41,282 bases of DNA. Source: Thermus hydrothermalis (lineage in GTDB: Bacteria > Deinococcota > Deinococci > Deinococcales > Thermaceae). Shown here piece by piece: positions 22,307 to 32,700 of the stretch. The notes beneath the pieces were generated by a model, which ran no database searches, was not told the origin of the DNA, and saw only the letters and a list, made by a program, of their open reading frames with translations. The stretch lies in NCBI RefSeq assembly GCF_022760925.1, contig NZ_JAKTNT010000020.1, positions 1 to 41,282 on the forward strand, read 5' to 3'. The translations under genes were made by a program, and so were the position numbers. Every line of letters starts with the position of its first letter. Position 1 is the stretch's first letter.

Positions 22307-23676
22307 GCCCCGGCGGAGAGGAGCCGTTCCTTTCCCCCCACCACGGTCTTGAGGTGCACGGGCCGGCCCCAGAGGCGGTGCAGGTTCTCTAGCACCGCCT
22401 GCGTCTTTTTCAGGTCCAGCTCCACCCCTTCGTAGGCGTGGACCAAAAGGAGCTCGCCCCGGTTCTGGTAGTTGGCGTCCCATAGCTCCACGATGGGGTA
22501 GCCGGCGTTGGTGAGGCGGAAGAGGAGGGCCTTTTTGGCCTGGAGGAACCCTTCCAGGTCCTGGGGTTCCAAAAGGCCCTGGCGCAGGGCGAACTCGGGG
22601 GTGAGGAACTCTTCCAGGAAGGGGAGGTCGGTGTAGATGGTGCGCACCTGGAAGAGCTTCTTTCTCCCTTCCCCGGTGGGCCTCTCGTAGCGGAGCTTTT
22701 CCCCTAGGGGCAGGGCCTCGTACTCCGGGCCAAACCGCCCCTTGTCCCAGCGCTCCTCCACCTCCTGGAGGAGGTGGTAGCCCAGGCGGTAGGGGTTGAG
22801 CCCGTGGGGGGCGAGGAGGCCCGCCTGAAGCTCAGCGAACTCCAAGGCCTCCTCGGGGGTGAGGAGGGGGAGGAGGATCTGGGTGTGCCAGTAGGTGGCC
22901 CAGCCCTCGTTGAGGATTTTCGTGGCGGCCTGGGGGGCGTAGTAGAGGCTTTCTTCCCGGATGATTTCCAGGATGCTCTTCTGCCACGGGGCCAGGGGGG
23001 CGTGCTGGGCCAGGAAGCCCAGGATGTCCCGGGTGGGCCTTGAGGGGAGGGGCTTGGGGTTCGCGCCTTCCTCCGCCTCCTTGGGGAACCCGGGGGGCGG
23101 GTTGACGAAAGGGTCCAGGTAGGGGCGCACCCTAAGCCGCTCTTGGGGCTTTTCCTCCTCGGTCCCTTCCGGCCTTTGGATGTAGGGGGTGTGGGGGTCT
23201 ATCAGGTTCTCCAGGGAGAGGGCCAGGTCCAAGAACTCCTCCACCGCCCTGGCCCCGTGCCGTTCCATGGCCCTTTCCACGTAGGCGGCGTGGTGGGCCA
23301 TCTCGTCCAGCATGTCCTTGGGGATGGGCTTGAAGGCCAGGTTGTGGTGGAAGAAGTCGGCGTGGGCGTAGACGTGGGCCATGACCAGCTTCTGGGCGAG
23401 GAGGGTGTTTCCCTTCAGGAGGTAGGCCTGCACGGGATGGGTGTTCACCACGAGCTCGTAAATCCGCCCAAGGCCGTAGCGGTAGGTTTCCCGGTAGCGG
23501 AGGTACTCGCTCCCCCACCGCCAGTGAGGGTAGCGGCGGGGAAAGCCCCCGTAGGCGGCCAGCATGGCCATCTCCTCGGGGGTGACCTCCTCAAAGAGGA
23601 CAGGAGGGAAGGAAAGCCCTAGGGCTTCCGCCCTTTCCCGGAGGCGCTCGGCCCAGTAGCGAAGCTCCTTCTCCAC
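22303..23676 (-). CDS. spoVR: SpoVR family protein
   Basis: A 457-aa protein with the SpoVR signature: YRYGLGRIYELVVNTHPVQAY, LVMAHVYAHADFFHHNLAF, and the His/Glu-rich segment DEMAHHAAYVERAMERHG. The C-terminal part contains LHRLWGRPVHLKT. SpoVR/YcgB proteins are named after spore cortex formation in Bacillus but occur widely in non-sporulating bacteria. GTG at 23676 is 1 bp after the DUF444 stop. It is the third gene of prkA-DUF444-spoVR, the conserved stress trio (yeaG-yeaH-ycgB in E. coli). The biochemical activity is not known. Confidence 0.94.
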   Translation of the reverse strand: MEKELRYWAERLRERAEALGLSFPPVLFEEVTPEEMAMLAAYGGFPRRYPHWRWGSEYLRYRETYRYGLGRIYELVVNTHPVQAYLLKGNTLLAQKLVMAHVYAHADFFHHNLAFKPIPKDMLDEMAHHAAYVERAMERHGARAVEEFLDLALSLENLIDPHTPYIQRPEGTEEEKPQERLRVRPYLDPFVNPPPGFPKEAEEGANPKPLPSRPTRDILGFLAQHAPLAPWQKSILEIIREESLYYAPQAATKILNEGWATYWHTQILLPLLTPEEALEFAELQAGLLAPHGLNPYRLGYHLLQEVEERWDKGRFGPEYEALPLGEKLRYERPTGEGRKKLFQVRTIYTDLPFLEEFLTPEFALRQGLLEPQDLEGFLQAKKALLFRLTNAGYPIVELWDANYQNRGELLLVHAYEGVELDLKKTQAVLENLHRLWGRPVHLKTVVGGKERLLSAGA

Positions 23677-23677
23677 G

Positions 23678-24735
23678 CTACCCTCCCAATAGGCGCCTGA
23701 GGGCTTGGGGGAGGTCTTCCCGGCCCCGCACCTCGGCGGTGGCGAGGCCTTCCTGGCCCGCCAAGGCCTCCCGCACCTCCTCGAGGAAGCGGCCCTGGCC
23801 GTAGGGGCCCTCCACCTGGGCGTAGCCGTAGAGGGCGAGGGAGGGGAGGAGGCGCTTTAGGGCCTCGAGGGCGATGGGGGTATCCCCCTGCCAGTTCTCC
23901 CCGTCGGAGAAGTGGTAGAGGTAGCGGTTGTAGAAGGCCGGGGGGTAGGCCTTGAGGATCTCCTCCGCCAGGAGGAGGGCGCTGGAAAGCCGCGTGCCCC
24001 CGCCCTCCCGGGCGCGGAAGAACTCCTCCTCGGAAACCTCCCACGCCTCGGCATCGTGGAGGAGGTAGCGCCTTTCCAGGCGGGGGAAGTGGCGCTTGAT
24101 CCAGAGGGTGATCCAGAAGGAGAGGGTCTTCACCAGCCTTAACTCCTCCTCCCGCATGCTCCCCGAGACGTCCAAGGCGAAGAGGACCACCGCCTGGGCG
24201 TGGGGCTTGGGTTGGTTCTTGGGGGCCTTGTAGCGGAGGTCCTCCTTCTCGGGCACCAGAAGGGGGTTTTCCGGGCGGTACTCCCCGGTGAGGAGGGCCC
24301 GCCGGAGGCTTTCCTTCAGGGTGCGGCGCACGTGGCGAAGCCCCCGTGGGCCCTTACGGGCGATGGTGGTGTAGCGGAAGGCCTCCTCCGTGACCTCCCC
24401 CTCTCCCTTGGGCAGGAGGCGGGGCAGGCGCAGGGCCTCCCCCATGAGGTCCAAAAACTCCTCCAGCTCCAGCTCGGCCACGGGGATGTGCCCCCCGGGC
24501 CCCAACGCCTCCTCCCCCGGGCCCCCAAGGCCCAGGCCTTCCCCTACGGGCTCGCCGTGGACGATCTTGGGCAACTCCAGCTGGGGCAGAGGGATGGAGA
24601 CGAGCCGCCCCTCCACCTGGCCGAAGAGCTCCTCCCGGGTCAGGAACTCCCGGGCCCGCTTCTTCACCTCGCCCCGGACGATCTCCTTGAAGCGCTCCAG
24701 GTCGCGGGCGATGGGCAGGAAGCCTTCCCCAGGGG

Positions 24736-24739
<4 letters not shown>
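23678..24739 (-). CDS. DUF444 (YeaH/YhbH) von Willebrand-A-like protein
   Basis: A 353-aa protein of the YeaH/YhbH family. The N-terminal part (1-65) is helical and basic, the C-terminal half (about 180-353) is a VWA-like fold with the metal-binding DVSGSM motif at residues 190-195 and [17 protein letters not shown] and [11 protein letters not shown] for the other MIDAS contacts. It works with the PrkA kinase in nutrient and stationary-phase stress (known for E. coli YeaG/YeaH), probably as a scaffold or adaptor. The ATG overlaps the prkA stop by 4 bp. Confidence 0.94.
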
Positions 24740-26748
<2,009 letters not shown>

Positions 26749-26798
26749 GTGCGCCCTCCTTCATAGGGGCTTGGCGGGAGTTGTCATAGCTTGACCTC

Positions 26799-26804
26799 AT
26801 TGTA
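26799..26804 (-). promoter_or_regulatory. -10 of the prkA operon promoter; gap 26749-26892
   Basis: The minus strand reads TACAAT, a good -10, about 50 bp before the prkA ATG. The -35 at 17 bp spacing is CACAAT, which is weak, so an alternative sigma factor or activator may be needed. The gap is AT-rich relative to the window. The remainder (26805-26892) shows nothing I can name. Confidence 0.45.
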
Positions 26805-26892
26805 CCACGTTCCTGAGGGAAATTGTGGTGCGTGCCCTAGGCAAAAGCCCCGAAAGCCGGCAAAATGTTAGCTTGGTTCAAAGGCTGTCAGA

Positions 26893-27441
26893 TTAGGCTT
26901 CCCGCCAAAGCTGGTAAAACCCCCGGGCGTTGTGGAGGAAGTGGGCCAGGATGCCGGGGAGGAGGCTTCCCGTGAGGAGGTAGCTAAGGCCGAAGAGGAG
27001 CCCGGCCGCCCCCGTGTACAGGGGGTAGGCGAAGGCCCGCTTGGGGGCGGGGTGGAGGAGGGCGAAGAGGAAGGCCTGGAGGAAAAGGCCTCCTGGTCCC
27101 AGCCAAGAGATCAGGAGGCTTTGGAGGAGGCCCCGAAAAAAAATCTCCTCGGCTGTCCCAGAAAGAAAGGCTAGCAGGAGAAGAGCAGGTGGACCTAGTC
27201 CTGCCTGCCGCAGGGCTGCGCCCAGTTCGCGGTGGAGTCTTTCTACCTCCAAAAAGGAGGCGGGGAAGCCCTTTTGGAAAAGTATTTCCAAATACCATAG
27301 CGAAAGTAGCAAAGCCACGGCTACCCATATGCCCTGTTCCGGTTGGGGTGTATTCAAGGGAAGTCCCAGTAAAAGCATGCCTGAAGTTCCGAGGAGAAGA
27401 AGCCCACCTTGTAGGGCAAACAGTAGCCCGAGGTTTCGCAT
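26893..27441 (-). CDS. CPBP (CAAX/Abi) family membrane metalloprotease
   Basis: A 182-aa integral membrane protein with about five TM helices. The three CPBP metal motifs are present: EEIFFRG (Glu98, Glu99, Arg103), FALLH (His130) and HFLHN (His167, His170, Asn171). This family includes type II CAAX proteases and self-immunity proteins for bacteriocins; the substrate here is unknown. The ATG lies 3 bp after the stop of the MBL gene, so they share a transcript. The pair is noticeably less GC-rich than its neighbours, with more A/T third positions, hinting at later acquisition. Confidence 0.9.
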   Translation of the reverse strand: MRNLGLLFALQGGLLLLGTSGMLLLGLPLNTPQPEQGIWVAVALLLSLWYLEILFQKGFPASFLEVERLHRELGAALRQAGLGPPALLLLAFLSGTAEEIFFRGLLQSLLISWLGPGGLFLQAFLFALLHPAPKRAFAYPLYTGAAGLLFGLSYLLTGSLLPGILAHFLHNARGFYQLWREA

Positions 27442-27444
27442 GGA

Positions 27445-28200
27445 CTAATCTTCCTTCAGCAGAGCACGCACGAAGCGTAGGCGGCTCATTGTCCCCCCAG
27501 ACAAAAGGGCCCAAGGGCTCTCTCCACCAAAGAGGCGGTCGCGGATTTCGGTGACATGAAAACCCTTCTGTTTTAGCTTAAGGGCCTGTTCGCGGGTTTT
27601 TTCTAGAAACTCCAATTTTGCTGCTAAGGCCTGGAGTGGATTTGCCACATCCCCGGCATGGGCGCAGAAGAAGCGCCGTGGTTTAAGCTCCATCACCTTC
27701 CGCAGGCTTTGCATGAGGGCTTCTACATCAAAGCCGGGGGGAGCAACGTTGGCCCTCACCGAAAGAAAAAGATCGCCCCCAAAGACCAACCCTGCCTCTT
27801 CGTCGTATATGACCACATGGTCGGGCGAATGTCCTGGCGTGGGGAGGATGAAAAAAGAACCTACCCGCTCCGCAGCTTGGGCGCGTACGGGTTTCACCGT
27901 TCCCCATACCAGACGCCGGTATAGGGAGAGGGCAGGGGGATTTTGTAAAAGGTATGCTGCTTCTTTCCCGGTGAAAATAGGCAGGGAAAGGCGGGCTGCT
28001 CCCCCAGCATGGTCCTCATGGGTGTGGGTGATGAAAAGGGCTTCCGCACGACTTCTATAACGCAAGGTGCGAAGGGGGCCAGCGTCAATTTGGAATCCCT
28101 TGTATTGGTAAATATACACGCCAAAGTTTATCCACCAGGTAAGAGGTGTAACCAAAAAAAGACTTTCTACGCCATTGCCTAGGGGTTTCCAGTTCCGCAT
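27445..28200 (-). CDS. Metallo-beta-lactamase-fold hydrolase
   Basis: A 251-aa soluble hydrolase of the MBL fold. The signature FITHTHEDHAGG (His59, His61, Asp63, His64) is followed by LPTPGHSPDHVV, then LVFGGDLFLSVRANV, and CAHAGDVANP. The C-terminal residues about 190-251 form a helical cap like RNase Z/lactonase-like or cyclase-associated members. The substrate cannot be predicted. The gene is AT-rich for this genome and is the first of the pair with the CPBP protease. A -10 TATACT ends 6 bp before the ATG, so the mRNA is probably leaderless. Confidence 0.92.
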   Translation of the reverse strand: MRNWKPLGNGVESLFLVTPLTWWINFGVYIYQYKGFQIDAGPLRTLRYRSRAEALFITHTHEDHAGGAARLSLPIFTGKEAAYLLQNPPALSLYRRLVWGTVKPVRAQAAERVGSFFILPTPGHSPDHVVIYDEEAGLVFGGDLFLSVRANVAPPGFDVEALMQSLRKVMELKPRRFFCAHAGDVANPLQALAAKLEFLEKTREQALKLKQKGFHVTEIRDRLFGGESPWALLSGGTMSRLRFVRALLKED

Positions 28201-28206
28201 GTATTT

Positions 28207-28212
28207 AGTATA
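28207..28212 (-). promoter_or_regulatory. Leaderless -10 for the MBL hydrolase; gap 28201-28241
   Basis: TATACT on the minus strand ends 6 bp upstream of the ATG at 28200, so transcription would begin at or next to the start codon. No Shine-Dalgarno lies between. No clear -35 is visible at 16-18 bp. Confidence 0.5.
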
Positions 28213-28241
28213 AAGTGAAAGACAAGTCTCATGGGCTTTGG

Positions 28242-28925
28242 CTAAACTTCCAGGATCTTCTTGGGGCGGAACGCTAAGGCGTCGGCGGAAACCAAGTGGA
28301 GAGGAATCCCCTGGTATGCCCAGGGAAGCTTGCTAGGGTCCGCCCCATGAAGGTGGCCGTAGACGATGGCGTCCGGCTTGGCTTGGGCGGCGAGCTCCAG
28401 AAGCGGCGTGGCCTCCCCCCCGGGACCAAAAGGGGGAAAGTGGAAGGCCACCACCAGGTGCCGGTAGGGTTTGCCCTCGAGGTCCTTGAGGGAGAGCCTA
28501 AGCCTTTCCACCTCCCGGGCGAAGATCCTCTCGTCCTCTGGGCTTGGAGGCGGGTACTGCCAGCCCCGGGTCCCGGCCACCGCCACCCCCTCCAGGACCA
28601 GGGCATCGTTTTGCAGGGCGTACATCCCTTCAGGCAAGACAGCCCTTAGGCGGCTGATGGAGGGCCACCAGTAGTCATGGTTGCCCTTGAGGAGCACCTT
28701 TTTGCCCGGCAGAGCGGCGAGGTCCAAGAGGTCGGGAATGGCCTCGCCGAGGCGCATGGCCCAGGAGATGTCCCCCGGGATGAGGACCAGATCCCCTTCC
28801 CCCACCACCTCCCGCCAGCCCCGGAAAAAGGCCTCCGGGTGCCCCTGCCAAGCGGGACCGAAGACGGTCATGGGCTTGGGGTGGACGCGGGAAAGGTGGG
28901 GGTCGGCGATGGCATAGACCCGCAT
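28242..28925 (-). CDS. Calcineurin-like metallophosphoesterase
   Basis: A 227-aa cytoplasmic phosphoesterase with the full metal-ligand set: YAIADPHLS (Asp8, His10), IPGDISWAM (Asp52), LKGNHDYWWP (Asn82, His83), VVAFHFPPF and VYGHLHG at the C-terminus. The order D-x-H, GD, GNHD, H, GHxH is that of the calcineurin-like family. It may be a phosphodiesterase or nucleotidase; the substrate cannot be read. It is divergent from recX with a 23-bp gap that leaves little room for separate promoters. The gap holds a TAGCGTA on one strand, TACGCTA on the other, each fitting TAnnnT -10 spacing. Confidence 0.94.
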   Translation of the reverse strand: MRVYAIADPHLSRVHPKPMTVFGPAWQGHPEAFFRGWREVVGEGDLVLIPGDISWAMRLGEAIPDLLDLAALPGKKVLLKGNHDYWWPSISRLRAVLPEGMYALQNDALVLEGVAVAGTRGWQYPPPSPEDERIFAREVERLRLSLKDLEGKPYRHLVVAFHFPPFGPGGEATPLLELAAQAKPDAIVYGHLHGADPSKLPWAYQGIPLHLVSADALAFRPKKILEV

Positions 28926-28948
28926 GGGCCATAGCGTACCCTAAAGGG

Positions 28949-29383
28949 GTGGGGGAGTCGGAAGCCTTGGCCTATGCCCTCAGGCTCTTGGCCCGCCGGG
29001 GCCTGAGCCGGCGGCGCCTCCAAGAAAAGCTCCTCGCCCGCTTCCCCGAAGGGGAGGTGGAGGCGGCCTTGGCCCGGCTGGAGGAGTTAGGCTACCTGGA
29101 TGACCGGGCCTTTGCGGAAACCTTCGTGGCCGCCCGGCGCAAGTTTGGCCCCGCCAAGCTCCGCCACCTGCTCCGGGCCCAGGGGGTGGCGGAGGAGGTG
29201 GTGGCGGAGGTGCTTGGGGGAATGGGGGAAGAAGAGGTCCTAGAGGCAGCCTTAAAGGCGCTTCGCCGCTACCCCCGCCGCCACGACCAGGCCAAGGCGG
29301 TGCGCTTCTTGCAAGGAAGGGGTTTCCCCCTTTCCGTGGCCCTCGAGGCCTACCGGCTTGTCAAGGAGGAGCAAAGGGGGTAA
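28949..29383 (+). CDS. recX: RecX-type recombination regulator
   Basis: A 144-aa helical protein with three tandem RecX repeats: ALRLLARRGLSRRRLQEKLL, ARLEELGYLDDRAFAETFV and ARRKFGPAKLRHLLRAQG. It binds RecA filaments and limits strand exchange. The length is at the short end of the family. The start is GTG at 28949, preceded by AAAGGG. It is followed 9 bp later by the SRPBCC gene. recA itself is not in the window. Confidence 0.9.
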   Translation: MGESEALAYALRLLARRGLSRRRLQEKLLARFPEGEVEAALARLEELGYLDDRAFAETFVAARRKFGPAKLRHLLRAQGVAEEVVAEVLGGMGEEEVLEAALKALRRYPRRHDQAKAVRFLQGRGFPLSVALEAYRLVKEEQRG

Positions 29384-29392
29384 AAAGAGCCC

Positions 29393-29830
29393 ATGCCTGA
29401 GGTCCATGTTGAGCGCTTTATCCTGGCTCCTCCTGAGAAGGTATACGCCTTAGCCAAGGATCTGGAGGGCTTAAAGCCTTTTCTGAAAGACGTACAAACC
29501 CTTCGCCTTCTTCACCAAGAGGCAAACCGGACCCGGACGGAGTGGGTAGGGGTGGCGATGGGCAAGAAGGTCCGTTGGATTGAGGAGGAGGAATGGGATG
29601 ACGCCCATCTCCGCAACCGCTTTTGGTCACCCGAAGGTGATTTTGACCGCTATGAGGGGACATGGGAATTTATTCGTGAGGGCGAGGGTACCAGGGTTGT
29701 TTTGAACATAACCTACGAGTTAACCATCCCTATTTTTGGTCCCCTCTTGCGCCGATTGATTCACAAGCTGATGCAGGAAAATGCGCAGTCCGTACTCAAG
29801 GGTCTGGAGGATCGGGTTTTGGCCAGCTAG
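29393..29830 (+). CDS. SRPBCC/START-like (polyketide cyclase-type) protein
   Basis: A 145-aa protein with the START/Bet v1-like fold: VERFILAPPEKVYALAKDLEG at the N-terminus (the usual P..VY...D.. pattern) and RVVLNITYELTIPIFGPLLR near the C-terminus, with a terminal helix MQENAQSVLKGLEDRVL. Members bind hydrophobic ligands or act as coenzyme Q-binding Coq10-like proteins; which applies here is not evident. Codon use is less GC-rich than in neighbouring genes. ATG 29393, weak ribosome site. A terminator follows 10 bp after the stop. Confidence 0.85.
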   Translation: MPEVHVERFILAPPEKVYALAKDLEGLKPFLKDVQTLRLLHQEANRTRTEWVGVAMGKKVRWIEEEEWDDAHLRNRFWSPEGDFDRYEGTWEFIREGEGTRVVLNITYELTIPIFGPLLRRLIHKLMQENAQSVLKGLEDRVLAS

Positions 29831-29840
29831 TTGCATAAGA

Positions 29841-29884
29841 GGGCGGTTTGCTCTAGCATGGTCCTGAAGCCGCCCATGTTTTTG
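29841..29884 (+). terminator. Intrinsic terminator after recX-SRPBCC
   Basis: A 9-bp stem with one G-T wobble, GGGCGGTTT (29841-29849) and AAGCCGCCC (29867-29875), encloses a 17-nt loop. TGTTTTTG follows at 29877-29884. It separates the recX unit from spoVS. Confidence 0.6.
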
Positions 29885-29921
29885 CCGAACGGGGTGGCCC
29901 AAGAGCTTTCAGGAGGTCAAA

Positions 29922-30194
29922 GTGGAAACGTTGCGCGTCTCTTCCAAGTCCCGCCCCAACTCCGTGGCCGGCGCCATTGCGGCGCTTTTGCGCACCAAAG
30001 GCGAGGTGGAGGTGCAGGCCATCGGGCCCCAGGCGGTGAACCAGGCGGTGAAGGCCATCGCCATCGCCCGGGGGTACATCGCCCCCGATAACCTGGACCT
30101 GGTGGTCAAGCCCGCCTTCGTCAAGCTGGAGCTGGAGAACGAGGAGCGGACCGCCCTGAAGTTCAGCATCAAGGCCCATCCCCTGGAGTCTTGA
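29922..30194 (+). CDS. spoVS: Stage V sporulation protein S
   Basis: A 90-aa protein matching SpoVS almost end to end: LRVSSKSRPNSVAGAIAALL, EVQAIGPQAVNQAVKAIAIA and ARGYIAPDNLDLVVKPAF. SpoVS is an Alba-like small DNA- or RNA-binding protein conserved in Thermus and other non-sporulating thermophiles, and its role outside sporulation is not settled. GTG at 29922 has AGGAGGT 8 bp upstream. It overlaps the start of the rRNA methyltransferase gene (TTGA). The gap 29885-29921 holds no clear promoter. Confidence 0.93.
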   Translation: METLRVSSKSRPNSVAGAIAALLRTKGEVEVQAIGPQAVNQAVKAIAIARGYIAPDNLDLVVKPAFVKLELENEERTALKFSIKAHPLES

Positions 30195-31390
30195 GGGCCG
30201 CGAACCCTAGGGCCCTGGCCCTCGCCCTTCTCCTCGAGGTGGAGCGGGGGGGAGGGGCCCAGCAACTTCTGGACCGGGCCCTGGACCGGGTGGCCTGGCC
30301 GGAAAGGGACAAGGCCTACGTTACCCACCTGGTCTACGGGGCCCTTAGGCGCCTTCGGCTTTTGGACCACCTCCTCGCCCCCCACCTGCCGCATCCGGAG
30401 AAGCTCCCTCCCTTGGTGCGCTGGGCCTTGCGCCTTGGGGCGTTGGAGTGGCTCTTGGGCAAGCCCGACCACGCCCGGGTGAGCCCCTGGGTGGAGGCGG
30501 TGAAGGGGCGCTACCCCCGGCTCGCCGGGCTCGTGAACGCCGTCTTGCGCCGCTTGGCGCCCAGGGAGGCCCCGGAGTGCGTGCGCCTTTCCCTTCCCGA
30601 CTGGCTTTGCGAGAGGTGGCGGGGCTTTTTCGGGAGCCTGGACTTCGCCCAAGGCTTCAACGAGCCCGCTCCCCTTTTCGTCACCGCCTTGCGCCAGGTG
30701 GAGGGGCTAAGGCCCGGGCCTATCCCCGATAGCTACGTCTGGGAGGGCACGAAGACCGATTTCTCCGCCCTTGGCCTCCAGCCGCAAAACCCCGCCTCGC
30801 TCTTCGCCGCCCAGCTCCTAGAGGCGCAAAGGGGGGAGAAGGTCTTGGACCTTTGCGGCGGGGCGGGGCTAAAGGCGTTTTATTGGGCAAGCCGCGGGGC
30901 GGAGGTGGTTTCCTACGACCTCAACCCCAAGCGGCAGGAGGCGGGCAAGCGCACGGCGGAGAAGCTCGGCCTAAAGGTGGCCTACCGCACCCAGGACCTC
31001 ACCCTCCCTATCCCCGAGCGGGCGAAGAAGGTGCTTCTGGATGCCCCCTGCACCGGCACGGGCACCTTCCGCAGCCACCCCGAGCGCCGCTACCGCCTCG
31101 CCCCGGAGGACCCAGGCCGCATGGCCGAGCTTCAGCTAAAGCTTTTGGAAACTGCCGCCTCGGCCACGGAGGCGGGAGGGGTGCTGGTCTACGCCGTCTG
31201 CTCCTTGACGGAGGAGGAGGGGGAAGGGGTGGCGCGGGCGTTTCTGGCCAGGCACCCCGAGTTCCGCCTCGAGCCCTTTTCCTGCCCCTTGCCGGTGCTT
31301 CGGGAGGGCCTTGGGGTACACGTGGCCCCGGAGGGGGGCTTGGACGGGTTTTATTACCTGCGCCTGCGGAAGGTAGACTCTAGGGCATGA
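30191..31390 (+). CDS. RsmB-type rRNA m5C methyltransferase with NusB domain
   Basis: A 399-aa S-adenosylmethionine enzyme. Residues about 5-130 are a NusB-like RNA-binding domain ([41 protein letters not shown]). The catalytic domain (about 200-399) has [19 protein letters not shown] (SAM site), [21 protein letters not shown] with the PC motif cysteine and [14 protein letters not shown] with the second catalytic cysteine. It should methylate cytosine-5 of 16S rRNA like RsmB (C967 in E. coli numbering), but the exact site is not proved by sequence. The TTG start at 30191 overlaps the spoVS stop (TTGA), and its own stop overlaps proC by 4 bp. Confidence 0.9.
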   Translation: MRAANPRALALALLLEVERGGGAQQLLDRALDRVAWPERDKAYVTHLVYGALRRLRLLDHLLAPHLPHPEKLPPLVRWALRLGALEWLLGKPDHARVSPWVEAVKGRYPRLAGLVNAVLRRLAPREAPECVRLSLPDWLCERWRGFFGSLDFAQGFNEPAPLFVTALRQVEGLRPGPIPDSYVWEGTKTDFSALGLQPQNPASLFAAQLLEAQRGEKVLDLCGGAGLKAFYWASRGAEVVSYDLNPKRQEAGKRTAEKLGLKVAYRTQDLTLPIPERAKKVLLDAPCTGTGTFRSHPERRYRLAPEDPGRMAELQLKLLETAASATEAGGVLVYAVCSLTEEEGEGVARAFLARHPEFRLEPFSCPLPVLREGLGVHVAPEGGLDGFYYLRLRKVDSRA

Positions 31391-32172
31391 GGCTTGCCTT
31401 CTTGGGCCTGGGGAAGATGGGCCGGAGCATCCTGAAAGGGGCCCTGGAACGGGGGTTTTTGCGCCCCGAGGAGGTGGGGGTGGTGGGGCGCACCCCGGAG
31501 CGCACGGAGGAGTTGGCGCGCGCCTTTGGCATCAAACCCCTGAGCCTCAAGGACCTGGCGCAGGCGGAGCGGGTCCTCCTGGCGGTGCAGCCCAGGGACT
31601 TCCCCCACCTGGCCCCGGAGATCGCCTTCCCCCAGGTGGGGTATATCTCCATCATGGCGGGGGTGTCCACGGCGGTCCTCGCCCGTAGGCTGGACTCGAG
31701 GCGGGTGGTGCGGGCCATGCCCAACCTGGCGGCGGTGATCGGGGAAAGCTCCACCGCCCTCACGGCGTTGCGCGAGGCCCGGGAGGCGAAGGACCTAGAC
31801 TTCGCCCGGGCCCTTTTTGCCACCGTGGGGGACGTGTACGAGATCCCGGAGCACCTCTTTGACCCCTTCACCGCCATGTCCGCTTCCGCCCCCGCCTACC
31901 TGGCGGTGGTGGCGGAGGCCTTGGCGGACGCCGGGGTGAAGATGGGGATGCCCAGGGCCCTGGCCCTGCGCCTGGCGGCGGAGGCCTTGGCGGCCACGGG
32001 GGAGCTCCTCAAGACCCGCCATCCCGCCCAGCTAAAGGACGAGGTGGCGAGCCCCGGGGGCACCACCATCCACGGCCTGCACGCCCTCGAGGCCCGCGCC
32101 CTCCGCGCCGCCTTCTTTGAGGCGGTGGAGGCGGCCACCCGGCGGGGGCACGAGCTCGGGGAGGCGGAGTAG
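31387..32172 (+). CDS. proC: Pyrroline-5-carboxylate reductase
   Basis: A 261-aa enzyme, the last step of proline synthesis, reducing pyrroline-5-carboxylate with NAD(P)H. The Rossmann fold starts [16 protein letters not shown], and [13 protein letters not shown] follows. The proline-family motif is [20 protein letters not shown]. The middle has [23 protein letters not shown], the dimer helix segment. ATG 31387 overlaps the methyltransferase stop (ATGA). Its grouping with spoVS and an rRNA methylase suggests a housekeeping operon. Confidence 0.95.
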   Translation: MRLAFLGLGKMGRSILKGALERGFLRPEEVGVVGRTPERTEELARAFGIKPLSLKDLAQAERVLLAVQPRDFPHLAPEIAFPQVGYISIMAGVSTAVLARRLDSRRVVRAMPNLAAVIGESSTALTALREAREAKDLDFARALFATVGDVYEIPEHLFDPFTAMSASAPAYLAVVAEALADAGVKMGMPRALALRLAAEALAATGELLKTRHPAQLKDEVASPGGTTIHGLHALEARALRAAFFEAVEAATRRGHELGEAE

Positions 32173-32700
32173 GTGCGCCTCTTGGCCCTTCTCCCCCTTT
32201 TCCTCCTGGCCTTGGCCCAAGCCTTCCCCCCGGGGGGAGGCCGCTACGCCTACTCCGACGGCACGCTCCAAGAACTCCTCCCATACCCGGAGGGCTTCCG
32301 CCTGCGCTACCTGAGGGAGGGGCGGGTCTTCCGGGAAGACCGGCTCCGCCTTGCCCCCGAAGGGGTTTACCTCCTGGGGGTGGGCTTCCCCGAGGGGTAC
32401 TTCCCCTTTGACCCCCCCCTCCTGCTCTACCCGGCCCGGCTTTCCCCCGGGGTGGCCTGGGGGGGAAACGCCCGCTTCCGGGGGCAGCGGGTGGCCCTTT
32501 CCGCCCGGGTGGAGGGCGTGGAGGGGGTGAAGGTCCAAGGGGGTGCCTTCAACGCCTACCGGGTGCGGGTGGCCTACACCACGGAAAAGGGGGGCACCGA
32601 CCTCAAGGAGCTTTACCTGGTCCCGGGCCTGGGGGTGGTGGCCTACCGGGCGGGGGAGGCCTGGGTGGAGCTCCTCCGCTTCACCCCAGGTGCGCCCTGA
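32173..32700 (+). CDS. Small exported protein of unknown function
   Basis: A 175-aa protein with a clear signal peptide at about 1-18 (LLALLPLFLLALAQA, cleaved before FPP). The mature part is rich in beta strands with alternating hydrophobic and charged residues (YAYSDGTLQELLPYPEGFRL, LRLAPEGVYLLGVGFPEGYF), and a C-terminal TEKGGTDLKELYLVPGLGVV. I do not recognise a family with confidence. GTG at 32173 comes immediately after the proC stop, so it is in the same operon. The 3' end overlaps the convergent glycosyltransferase by 20 bp. Confidence 0.75.
   Translation: MRLLALLPLFLLALAQAFPPGGGRYAYSDGTLQELLPYPEGFRLRYLREGRVFREDRLRLAPEGVYLLGVGFPEGYFPFDPPLLLYPARLSPGVAWGGNARFRGQRVALSARVEGVEGVKVQGGAFNAYRVRVAYTTEKGGTDLKELYLVPGLGVVAYRAGEAWVELLRFTPGAP

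Noticed and set aside
28926..28948. Paired TAGCGTA/TACGCTA as divergent -10 elements for recX and the phosphoesterase
   Set aside because: No -35 or extended -10 supports either one, so it is mentioned only as a possibility.
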